Assembly: GCF_004101245.1 (NCBI RefSeq)
Contig: NZ_SCIN01000002.1
Coordinates: 682,001 to 746,000, forward strand
Reading direction: 5' to 3'
DNA from: Sphingomonas sp. UV9
GTDB taxonomy: Bacteria > Pseudomonadota > Alphaproteobacteria > Sphingomonadales > Sphingomonadaceae
DNA length: 64,000 bases
In this document: positions 56,831-64,000 of the stretch, piece by piece
How positions within the stretch are numbered: the first letter of the stretch is position 1
How the letters are laid out: every line of letters begins with the position of its first letter
Position numbers and translations under genes: made by a program
The notes under the pieces: generated by a model
Told to the model about the DNA's origin: nothing
The model's database searches: none
What the model saw: only the letters and a program-made list of their open reading frames with translations

Positions 56831-58412
56831 GGCAAAAATGACCCGCACGCTGAAGGGCCTCCCCGCCGCGCTGCTGCTCTCGACCGCCGGCATCGGCACC
56901 GCGCAAACCGACGCGCCCGCCTCCTCGCCCCCTTCGACTGCGGCAACCGTGACGGTCCATGCCGACACGCCCGGTCCCACCTATGATCGCCGCATCTTCA
57001 CGCAGTTCGCCGAGCATCTCGGTACCGGCATCTACGGCGGACTCTGGGTCGGCGAAAAGTCGAAGATCCCCAACGTCCGCGGCTTCCGCACCGACGTCGT
57101 CACGGCGTTGCGGGGCATCGGCGTGCCGGTCGTGCGCTGGCCCGGCGGCTGCTTCGCCGACGAATATCACTGGCGCGAGGGGATCGGTCCCAAGGCCAAG
57201 CGCCCGGTCAAGATCAACACGCATTGGGGCGGCGTGACCGAGCCCAACACGGTCGGCACGCACGAGTTCATGGACCTCGCCGGACAGCTCGGTGCCGAGG
57301 CCTATATCGCCGGCAACGTCGGTAACGGCACGCCGCAGGAAATGGCGGAATGGGTCGAATACATGACCTCGCCCTCGGGGACGCTGGCCGAAGAGCGCGC
57401 CAAGAACGGTCACAAGGCGCCGTGGGCGGTGCCCTATTTCGGGGTCGGCAACGAGCTGTGGGGCTGTGGCGGCAACATGCGCCCCGAATATGCCGCGGAC
57501 GTCACGCGGCGCTACGCCACCTTCATCAAGGCGCCCAAGGACACGCGCGTGATGAAGATCGCGAGCGGCGCCAATGTCGACGACTATAAATGGACCGAGA
57601 CGATGGCGCGCGAGCTGGTCGGCAAGGTCGATGCGCTGTCGCTGCATTACTACACCGTGCCCGGCGGCTGGCCGCCCCGCGCGTCGGCGACCGTGTTCGA
57701 CGAGCGCGGCTGGGCCGAGACGCTGTCCGAGACGCTCAAGATGGACGAGCTGATCACCAAGCATTCGGCGATCATGGACAAGGTCGATCCGAAGAAGACG
57801 ATGTGGCTCGCGGTCGACGAATGGGGCACGTGGTATGCCGGCGATCCGGGCACCAACCCGGGCTTCCTGCGCCAGCAGAACACGCTGCGCGATGCGCTCG
57901 TCACCGCGATCAACCTCAACATCTTTGCGAAGCATGCCGACCGCGTGAAGATGACCGCGATCGCACAGATGGTGAACGTGCTGCAGGCGATGATCCTGAC
58001 CGACGGCAGCAAGATGGTGCTGACGCCGACCTATCACGTCTTCGCGATGTATAAGCCGTACATGGACGGCACGGTCCTGCCGATCGACATCAAGACGCCC
58101 TGGTACAACAAGGACCAGTGGACGATGCCGTCGGTCAGCGCCTCCGCCGTGCGTGGCAAGGACGGCGTGGTGCGGATTGCGCTCTCGAACCTTGATCCGA
58201 ACAAGCCGACGAGCGTCTCCGCGGCGTTGCCAGGCATGACTGCCCAGACCGTCACCGGGCAGGTGCTGACCGCGCCGACGATGACTGCGCTCAACACCTT
58301 CGACGCGCCCAATGCGGTCGCGCCGACGGCGTTCAACGGTGCCAGCCTCAGCGGCGGCACTTTGTCGGTGACGCTGCCGCCGATGTCGGTGGTGATGCTC
58401 GAACTGAAATGA
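56823..58412 (+). CDS. Secreted alpha-L-arabinofuranosidase, GH51
   Basis: A 529-residue enzyme. The signal segment lies at about 7-27 (LKGLPAALLLSTAGIGTAQ). FTQFAEHLGTGIYGGLWVG and VVRWPGGCFADEYHW are GH51 strand motifs. The acid/base is Glu211 (FGVGNELWGCGG) and the nucleophile Glu333 (AVDEWGTWYAG). The C-terminal part forms the beta-sandwich with LEL-type ending. It releases arabinose from arabinan or arabinoxylan side chains in the periplasm or outside. It overlaps the dehydrogenase gene by 8 nt and has GGAGG 6 nt before the ATG, so it is in the operon. Confidence 0.94.
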   Translation: MIEAKMTRTLKGLPAALLLSTAGIGTAQTDAPASSPPSTAATVTVHADTPGPTYDRRIFTQFAEHLGTGIYGGLWVGEKSKIPNVRGFRTDVVTALRGIGVPVVRWPGGCFADEYHWREGIGPKAKRPVKINTHWGGVTEPNTVGTHEFMDLAGQLGAEAYIAGNVGNGTPQEMAEWVEYMTSPSGTLAEERAKNGHKAPWAVPYFGVGNELWGCGGNMRPEYAADVTRRYATFIKAPKDTRVMKIASGANVDDYKWTETMARELVGKVDALSLHYYTVPGGWPPRASATVFDERGWAETLSETLKMDELITKHSAIMDKVDPKKTMWLAVDEWGTWYAGDPGTNPGFLRQQNTLRDALVTAINLNIFAKHADRVKMTAIAQMVNVLQAMILTDGSKMVLTPTYHVFAMYKPYMDGTVLPIDIKTPWYNKDQWTMPSVSASAVRGKDGVVRIALSNLDPNKPTSVSAALPGMTAQTVTGQVLTAPTMTALNTFDAPNAVAPTAFNGASLSGGTLSVTLPPMSVVMLELK

Positions 58413-58463
58413 CCGTGACGCCCGCCGGAACACCCGGCGGGCGCACAGACCGGGAGAGAGACG

Positions 58464-59501
58464 ATGGCCGCACCACGATGGGCGACCGGACTGTTCGCGC
58501 TTACCCTCGCCACTGGCGTGATGGCGAAGGCCGCGGAGGCGCCGCCCGCCCGCGGTGCGCTGAACGCCAGCCTGACCGGGGACATCGCGCCCGTCCATGA
58601 CCCGGTGATGATCCGCGCGGGCAACATCTATTACGTCTACGGCACCGGGCTCGACGGCCAGATGCTCAGCGCCCGCACGTCGCCCGATCTGGTCCACTGG
58701 ACCGCCGGCACGCCGCCACTGACGCGTCTCCCCGACTGGGCGACCAAGGCGGTACCGGGCACCAAGGGCATGTGGGCACCCGACATTTCGCGTGGCACCG
58801 ATGGGCGCTACCGGCTCTATTATTCGGTCTCGACGTTCGGTTCGAACCGCTCGGCGATCGGGCTCGCGACCAGTTCGACGCTCGATCCCAAGGCGCCCGG
58901 CTATGGCTGGCGCGACGAGGGGCTGGTGGTGATGTCCACCGCGAAAGACGATTTCAACGCGATCGATCCCAACCACGTCGTCGATGCGCAGGGCCGCGAA
59001 TGGCTGTCGCTCGGCAGCTTCTGGACCGGCCTCAAGCTGTTCGCGCTGAACCCGAAGACCGGCAAGCTGCTGGATCCAACCGAGAAGCCCCACGCGATCG
59101 CGCGCCGCCCCGCACCCGCGGGCGGACCCGCCCCGGTCGAAGCGCCGTTCATCGTCGGTCATGGCGGCTATTACTGGCTGCTCGCGAGCTACGACTATTG
59201 CTGCAAGGGCGTGAACAGCACCTATTACACCGTCGTCGGCCGATCGAAGGCGATCACCGGCCCGTATCTCGGCAAGGACGGCAGCGCGATGATGAACGGC
59301 GGTGGGACGATCTTCCTGCGCGCCGATCTCCAGGAACAGCAGCGCTTCCGCGGGCCCGGCCATCCCGGCGTGATGCACGACACCGACGGCAAGGATTACG
59401 TCGTCTACCACGCGTATGACCGGACCAGGAACGGCGCGCCGACACTGCGGATCGCCCCGATAAACTGGGGCGCCGATGGCTGGCCCGTAGCGGAGTATTG
59501 A
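58464..59501 (+). CDS. Secreted endo-1,5-alpha-L-arabinanase-like, GH43
   Basis: A 345-residue five-bladed propeller hydrolase with signal peptide (about 1-24). The catalytic set is Asp46 (PVHDPVMI), Asp168 (AIDPNHVV) and Glu226 (PVEAPFI). RTSPDLVHWT, MWAPDISRG, LSLGSFWTGLKLF, YYWLLASYDYCCKG and VYHAYDRT match the arabinanase subgroup of GH43, which cuts 1,5-linked arabinan chains. AGAGAGACG precedes the ATG; the gap to GH51 is 51 nt. The stop overlaps the next gene's TTG but the next ATG is 3 nt downstream. Confidence 0.92.
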   Translation: MAAPRWATGLFALTLATGVMAKAAEAPPARGALNASLTGDIAPVHDPVMIRAGNIYYVYGTGLDGQMLSARTSPDLVHWTAGTPPLTRLPDWATKAVPGTKGMWAPDISRGTDGRYRLYYSVSTFGSNRSAIGLATSSTLDPKAPGYGWRDEGLVVMSTAKDDFNAIDPNHVVDAQGREWLSLGSFWTGLKLFALNPKTGKLLDPTEKPHAIARRPAPAGGPAPVEAPFIVGHGGYYWLLASYDYCCKGVNSTYYTVVGRSKAITGPYLGKDGSAMMNGGGTIFLRADLQEQQRFRGPGHPGVMHDTDGKDYVVYHAYDRTRNGAPTLRIAPINWGADGWPVAEY

Positions 59502-59503
59502 CG

Positions 59504-60982
59504 ATGACGGATCTCACACGGATCGACCTGACGCGGGTCGACCTGACGCGGCGCCTGTTTCTCGCCGGCGCCACCGCGGCGTCGGCCAGCGGCGCGATCG
59601 CGCGACTGCCCGGTGGCTCCCCCGCCGCCACCTCCGCCCCGGTCCCGAGCAACCCGGTCGTCCGCCAGCGCGCGGATGCACAGGTGTTCCGCCATACCGA
59701 CGGCTATTACTACCTGACCGGGTCGGTACCCGAATATGACCGGCTGGTGTTGCGACGGTCGAAAACGCTGGCCGGGCTGACCACCGCGCGCGAGCAGGTC
59801 CTGTGGCGCCATCTCGCCAGCGGCCCGCTGTCGGGCTTCATCTGGGCGCCCGAGCTGCACCTGATCGACGGCCGCTGGATCATGTATTTCGCGGCCGGCC
59901 CCAGCGGCGGCGGCGAGGACGTGTTCCGCATCCGCACCTATGCGCTGGTCGCCGACGGTCCCGATCCGATGACCGCGCGCTGGTCGCTGCTGGGCCAGCT
60001 CAAGACGCCGTGGGACAGCTTCAACCTCGATTCGACGTCGTTCGTCCACCGCGGCACGCGCTATCTGTGCTGGGCGCAGCGCGAGGCGGGGATCGACACC
60101 AACAGCAATTTGTATCTCGCACCGCTCGCCACGCCGATCACGCTCGCCACGCCGCCGGTCCGGATCGCGGTGCCCACGCTCGACTGGGAAATCCAGGGCT
60201 ACAAGGTTGCCGAAGCGCCGGCGCTGCTCGTGCGCAACGGCAAGCTGTTCATCACCTATTCGGCCAGCGCGACCGACGCGCGCTATTGCCTCGGTCTTCT
60301 GACGGCGGACGCCGACGCGGACATCATGAAGGCGGACTCCTGGATGAAATCGCCCAAGCCGGTGTTCGTCTCGTCATCGGTGACGGGCGTGTATGGCCCC
60401 GGCCACAACAGCTTTACGGTCGACGAACAGGGGCGTGATGTCTTGGTCTATCACGGCCGCGACTATGCCGCGATCAAGGGCGATCCGCTGCTGGATCCGA
60501 ACCGCCATACGCGCGTGCAGCGGCTCTATTACAGCGCCGACGGCACGCCCGATTTCGGCATCCCGGTCGGTAACGGACCGGTGCCCGATCGGTTCTCGCC
60601 AGCCAGCGATAAGACGGCCTTCCTCCGTCACGACGGCGACAGCGTCTCGGTCGGTCGCGGCGACATTCCCTCCAGCCAGTTCCGGCAAATGCCGGGGCTA
60701 GCGGGCAGGGGGAGCGTCTCGCTCGTGCCGATCGATGCGCCCGATCGCTATCTCGTCGCGCAAGCCGACGGACGCATCGGTCTCGCCACGAAGGACACGA
60801 GCCGCGCCTTCGCGGAACGTGCGAGCTTCCTGGTGCAGCCGGGCCTGAGCACCGCAAAGGGCGTGACCTTCGCCGCGCTCGGCAAGCCCGGCGTGCTCCT
60901 GCGGCATACCGCCGGCGGCGTGGCGTTGGGCACCGCAACGCGCCCCGCCGACCGCGCCTCCGCCACGTTCCTGGTCAGCTGA
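59504..60982 (+). CDS. Exported GH43 arabinofuranosidase with C-terminal AbfB/CBM42-like domain
   Basis: A 492-residue hydrolase. The N-terminus has three pentapeptides (DLTRI, DLTRV, DLTRR) running into a Tat-like signal TRRLFLAGATAASASG. The GH43 propeller (about 52-380) has Asp58 (RADAQVF), Asp176 (FNLDSTSF) and Glu237 (VAEAPAL). Residues about 395-492 are an arabinofuranose-binding AbfB-type domain: RQMPGLAGRGSVSL, DRYLVAQADGRIGL, FAERASFLVQPG and PGVLLRHTAGGVAL. GGAG lies 8 nt before the ATG. It should remove arabinose side chains while bound to arabinan. Confidence 0.9.
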   Translation: MTDLTRIDLTRVDLTRRLFLAGATAASASGAIARLPGGSPAATSAPVPSNPVVRQRADAQVFRHTDGYYYLTGSVPEYDRLVLRRSKTLAGLTTAREQVLWRHLASGPLSGFIWAPELHLIDGRWIMYFAAGPSGGGEDVFRIRTYALVADGPDPMTARWSLLGQLKTPWDSFNLDSTSFVHRGTRYLCWAQREAGIDTNSNLYLAPLATPITLATPPVRIAVPTLDWEIQGYKVAEAPALLVRNGKLFITYSASATDARYCLGLLTADADADIMKADSWMKSPKPVFVSSSVTGVYGPGHNSFTVDEQGRDVLVYHGRDYAAIKGDPLLDPNRHTRVQRLYYSADGTPDFGIPVGNGPVPDRFSPASDKTAFLRHDGDSVSVGRGDIPSSQFRQMPGLAGRGSVSLVPIDAPDRYLVAQADGRIGLATKDTSRAFAERASFLVQPGLSTAKGVTFAALGKPGVLLRHTAGGVALGTATRPADRASATFLVS

Positions 60983-60984
60983 GC

Positions 60985-62334
60985 ATGGCCGTGTCGCTCG
61001 ATCGCCGCACGCTCCTCACCGGCACCTTGGCGGCCACCGCGATCGGTGCCGCCGGTCCGGCGCGCGCGAAGGACGCGCCGCGCCTGCTCGCGCCGACCCC
61101 GCCGATGGGCTGGAACAGCTGGAACAGTTTCGCGACCACGATCACCGAGGCGCAGGCGATCGAGACCGCGACGATCATGGCGGAAAAGCTGCTGCCGTCG
61201 GGCTATGATATCTTCACCGTCGATATCCAATGGTATGAGCCGGGGGCGACCAGCTACACCTATGCGACCAAGCCGAAGCCGGTGATGGACGGCTATGGCC
61301 GGTTGCTGCCCGCGCCGAACCGGTTCCCGTCGAGCGCCGACGGCAAGGGCTTCCGCCCGCTCGCCGACCGCGTCCACGCACTCGGCCTGCGGTTCGGCAT
61401 CCACCTGATGCGCGGCATTCCGCGTCTGGCGGTAGAGCGCAACCTGCCGGTATTGGGCACGAAATACCGCGCCCGCGACATCGCCGACACCACCAGCATC
61501 TGCGCGTGGAACCCGGACATGTACGGCGTCGACATGCGCAAGCCCGGCGCGCAGGCCTATTACGACAGCGTGTTCGCGCTCTACGCGTCCTGGGGCGTCG
61601 ACCTCGTCAAGATGGACGACATGAGCCGTCCCTATGACGCGCACGCCCCCGAGATCGAGGGCGCGCATGCCGCGATCGTCGCGACCGGACGCCCGATCAT
61701 CCTCAGCCTGTCGCCCGGAGAAACGCCGGTCCCCCGCGCCGATCACGTCCGCCGCTTTGCGCAGATGTGGCGGATCAGCGACGATTTCTGGGACGAATGG
61801 CCGTTGCTCGAGGCGCAGTTCACCCGGCTGGAGAACTGGAACGCGCACCGCGTGCCGGGCGGCTGGCCCGATGCGGACATGCTGCCGCTCGGTCGCCTGG
61901 CGCTGGGCGCGCGCGATACCAAGTTCACGCCCGACGAACAGCGCACGCTGATGACCCTCTGGTCGATCGCCCGCTCGCCGCTGATCATGGGCGGCGACCT
62001 CCGCCATCTCGACCGCCCGACACTCGACCTGCTGACCAATCCCGAGGTCATCGCGGTCAATCAGGCGAGCTACGACAATCAGCCGCACTTCGTCGCCGAT
62101 GGCCTGCGCGTCTGGTCGGCGCGCGTGCCGGGATCGAAGGACCGCTATCTCGCGGTTTTTAACACGGACAAAACGGAGCGTGCTGTTCAGCTTCGTCTCG
62201 ACATGATCGGCCTGGACGGACCGGTCGGTGTGCGCGATCTCTGGGCGCGGCGCGATCTCGCAAAAGCCTCCGGTACGCTGACGAAAAACCTGCCATCGCA
62301 CGGTGCGGCACTGTATCGGCTCTCGCCCGGCTGA
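60985..62334 (+). CDS. Exported GH27 glycoside hydrolase (alpha-galactosidase / beta-L-arabinopyranosidase type)
   Basis: A 449-residue enzyme with a Tat-type signal (DRRTLLTG, about 1-28). TPPMGWNSWNSFA is the GH27 start motif, VDLVKMDDMS holds the nucleophile Asp211, and WRISDDFWDEW the acid/base (Asp266 or Asp267). MGGDLRHLD and LTNPEVIAVNQ are in the second half. The usual substrate-binding DDCW of alpha-galactosidases is replaced by VDIQW, so specificity may be for beta-L-arabinopyranose or another sugar. It starts 2 nt after the GH43 gene and ends the plus-strand enzyme run. Confidence 0.9.
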   Translation: MAVSLDRRTLLTGTLAATAIGAAGPARAKDAPRLLAPTPPMGWNSWNSFATTITEAQAIETATIMAEKLLPSGYDIFTVDIQWYEPGATSYTYATKPKPVMDGYGRLLPAPNRFPSSADGKGFRPLADRVHALGLRFGIHLMRGIPRLAVERNLPVLGTKYRARDIADTTSICAWNPDMYGVDMRKPGAQAYYDSVFALYASWGVDLVKMDDMSRPYDAHAPEIEGAHAAIVATGRPIILSLSPGETPVPRADHVRRFAQMWRISDDFWDEWPLLEAQFTRLENWNAHRVPGGWPDADMLPLGRLALGARDTKFTPDEQRTLMTLWSIARSPLIMGGDLRHLDRPTLDLLTNPEVIAVNQASYDNQPHFVADGLRVWSARVPGSKDRYLAVFNTDKTERAVQLRLDMIGLDGPVGVRDLWARRDLAKASGTLTKNLPSHGAALYRLSPG

Positions 62335-62346
62335 TCTGTTCTGCTG

Positions 62347-62410
62347 GTATGTCGGGCAAATTAACGCTTGCGTCGACGACCATCCGATCATAGCGAATGT
62401 CCGAGTAATA
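62347..62410 (+). promoter_or_regulatory. Two motif copies upstream of the TonB receptor gene
   Basis: TATGTCGGGCAAAT (62348-62361) and ATGTCCGAGTAAT (62397-62409) lie 48 bp apart, within 110 nt of the receptor start. Both resemble the motif of the other two control regions of the locus (core TGTC-S-G). They suggest that the receptor belongs to the same regulon. Confidence 0.48.
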
Positions 62411-62454
62411 CCGGCTGCCGATAAGGTCGGATGGACATGCCAGGGAGAGGCCAA

Positions 62455-64000
62455 ATGGCGATGAAATCGTTGATTCTGTGTTCCGCATCGATCGCAGCCC
62501 TGATGCTGGGAGCGCCCGCAAACGCGCAGGCCGTGCCAACCACGCCGCAGGATCAGGCCGACCTGCCGGCGACCGGAACGCCCGCGCGCGTCGATGGCGA
62601 CACGGTTCAGACGCCGCCCGCGGCCAGCCCGCCGACCACCGATCAGACCGCAACCGATCAGACCGACGAGGACATCGTCGTTACCGGCGTCCGCGCCTCG
62701 ATCGTCGGCGCGCTGAACGTCCGCAAGAATTCGATCCAGATCGTCGACTCGATCGTCTCGGAAGACGTCGGCAAGCTGCCCGACAACAACGTCGTCGAGG
62801 CGCTCCAGCGCGTTACCGGCATTCAGGTCACCGACCGCGCCGGCGGCGAAGCGGCGACGATCACCATTCGAGGTCTGACCGATCCACTGACGACGCTGAA
62901 CGGGCGCAACATCTTCACCGCGGCCGGCACGTCCTTCGCCCTGCAGGATATCTCGGCGAACCTCGTCAAGCAGGTGGATGTCTACAAGACCCGCTCGGCC
63001 GACCAGCTGGAAACGGGCCTGGCCGGGCAGATCGACGTACAGACCCGGCGCCCGCTCGATTTCGACGGCTTCACGATATCGGGCCTTGCACGCGGGCTCT
63101 ATTCGGAACTCGCCGACAAGGTGAACCCGAACGCCGCGCTGCTGATCAGCAACCGCTGGAACACCGGCATCGGCGATATCGGCCTGCTCGTGAACGGCAG
63201 CTACACGCGCGCCGAATTCCGCAACCAGAATTTGCAGGCCGGCGCGATGGTGCCGTTCGCGACGGAAAACCCGGTGGCGGGTTCGGGTCTCGCCCCGCTG
63301 GAACGGATCTTCCCGGGCGACAGGAACCAGAACTGGACGCCGGGCCTGGATGCAGGCCTGCCTACCGCGCCGGGTTCCACGCTCAACATCAACGGCGTCG
63401 ATACGCCCTATTACCTGTCGAGGGACGCGGTCATAGCGTCCGATCTCTACGGCAAGCGCGACCGTCGCGCGTTCAATGCCGCGCTGCAATGGGCGCCCAA
63501 CGACCGTTCGGTCTACACGGCGGAAGTCTTCTACACCGGCTTCAAGGGCAAGACGTTCAACAGCCTGAATTTCAGCTTCGTCGACTGGTGGGGCAACCTG
63601 CCGGCCGATCCGGGGTCGAGCTTCGAGCTGTTCGACGGGACGAACATCATCAAGTCGCGTCAGGCGGGAGCGGTCGCGGGGTTCAACAGCGGCGACACGG
63701 CCACCAACAAGACCGACAGCTATGTCTACGCGTTGAACGCCAAATGGGATGTGGCCGACCGCGGCAAGATCTCGGCCGACCTTACCTATCAGGACAGCAA
63801 GAACGAGACGTCGTTCTTCGCCATCCGCACGGATCGCAAGTCGCTCGACATCGACGTGGACTTCAACGCGGGCGGCGGGCTGCCGTCGTACAGCTTCGGC
63901 AATCAGGCCGTACTGACCGACGCGACGGCCTGGACGGTCGGCAACCTGTTCGACAGCGGTACCAAGAATACCGGCAGCGCGCTGACGATGATGCTGGATG
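62455..64000 (+). CDS. TonB-dependent outer-membrane receptor (3' end outside window)
   Basis: At least 515 codons are open to the window edge. The signal peptide is MAMKSLILCSASIAALMLGA with cleavage near PANAQA, then an Ala/Pro/Thr/Asp-rich stretch with DQTATDQTDEDIVVTGVRAS, the TonB-box-like segment and plug start. The plug has DVGKLPDNNVVEALQRVTGI, TIRGLTDPLTTLNGRNIFTA and ADQLETGLAGQIDVQTRRP, the Xanthomonas/Caulobacter type that imports plant sugars. GGGAGAGG precedes the ATG. It lies 120 nt after GH27 and should bring arabinan oligomers into the periplasm. Confidence 0.94.
   Translation, partial: MAMKSLILCSASIAALMLGAPANAQAVPTTPQDQADLPATGTPARVDGDTVQTPPAASPPTTDQTATDQTDEDIVVTGVRASIVGALNVRKNSIQIVDSIVSEDVGKLPDNNVVEALQRVTGIQVTDRAGGEAATITIRGLTDPLTTLNGRNIFTAAGTSFALQDISANLVKQVDVYKTRSADQLETGLAGQIDVQTRRPLDFDGFTISGLARGLYSELADKVNPNAALLISNRWNTGIGDIGLLVNGSYTRAEFRNQNLQAGAMVPFATENPVAGSGLAPLERIFPGDRNQNWTPGLDAGLPTAPGSTLNINGVDTPYYLSRDAVIASDLYGKRDRRAFNAALQWAPNDRSVYTAEVFYTGFKGKTFNSLNFSFVDWWGNLPADPGSSFELFDGTNIIKSRQAGAVAGFNSGDTATNKTDSYVYALNAKWDVADRGKISADLTYQDSKNETSFFAIRTDRKSLDIDVDFNAGGGLPSYSFGNQAVLTDATAWTVGNLFDSGTKNTGSALTMMLD

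Noticed and set aside
56766..59411. An 881-codon minus-strand frame opposite GH51 and GH43
   Set aside because: Shadow frame; the plus strand carries complete enzymes with catalytic residues.
60748..63489. A 913-codon minus-strand frame opposite GH27 and the TonB receptor
   Set aside because: Shadow frame with biased, motif-free composition.

Overview
The window is high-GC DNA (about 65-68 % by eye) from an alphaproteobacterium, most likely a Sphingomonas-like member of the Sphingomonadales. The evidence is the aroA-cmk-rpsA-ihfB order, a FYDLN-acid (TIGR02300) gene, a DUF2794 gene, a TonB-dependent receptor of the Xanthomonas/Caulobacter type, FAS1 lipoproteins, oxidative sugar pathways, and many dispersed palindromes in gene junctions. 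It looks like ordinary chromosome. I saw no prophage, insertion sequence, CRISPR array, rRNA operon or origin.

Layout. 1-3.7 kb: an EmrAB-type multidrug exporter with its outer-membrane channel, cut by the window edge. 3.8-6.1 kb: small unknown genes and a beta-propeller lactonase. 6.2-13.6 kb: an AcrAB-OprM-type RND pump, preceded by a small unknown gene and a structured leader, with a TetR gene upstream; near-identical operators lie at both tetR and the pump promoter. 13.8-16.6 kb: phasin, a PiT phosphate transporter and a NUDIX-DUF47 fused reading frame. 16.7-19.7 kb: an LplT-like transporter, pgsA, and moaD-moaE, where moaE has a repeated C-terminal tail. 20-24 kb: two FAS1 proteins and oxyR/ahpC/ahpD. 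24-28.3 kb: a TauE-type permease, cysE, DUF2794 and divergent pncB/pncA-like genes. 28.5-35.8 kb: a GH130 enzyme, a Spy-like protein, an EF-hand lipoprotein with a two-component system, DUF4112, an orphan family 5 solute-binding lipoprotein and tRNA-Leu(UAA). 36-40.6 kb: ihfB, rpsA, cmk and aroA. 40.7-41.2 kb: the FYDLN gene and tRNA-Ala(GGC).

41.3-47.8 kb is a leucine (isovalerate) catabolic operon: isovaleryl-CoA dehydrogenase, both methylcrotonyl-CoA carboxylase subunits and a MaoC-type protein, under a divergent LysR regulator. An unexpected secreted NTF2-like gene sits between the two carboxylase subunits.

47.8-64 kb is an arabinan/L-arabinose utilisation locus. It holds a TonB receptor (cut by the window end), GH27, two GH43 enzymes (one with an AbfB/CBM42-like domain), GH51, a Gfo/Idh sugar dehydrogenase, an AraD1-type dehydratase, an alpha-ketoglutarate-semialdehyde dehydrogenase, a GntR/FCD regulator, a FucP-like symporter, a mutarotase and an IlvD/Edd-type aldonate dehydratase. 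Together these carry polymer breakdown, uptake and nonphosphorylative oxidation of L-arabinose to 2-oxoglutarate. Only an arabinolactonase is not obvious. A motif around TGTCSGASTA recurs in three of its control regions and may be the regulator's site.

Functions are read from protein motifs and context; nothing was checked against a database.
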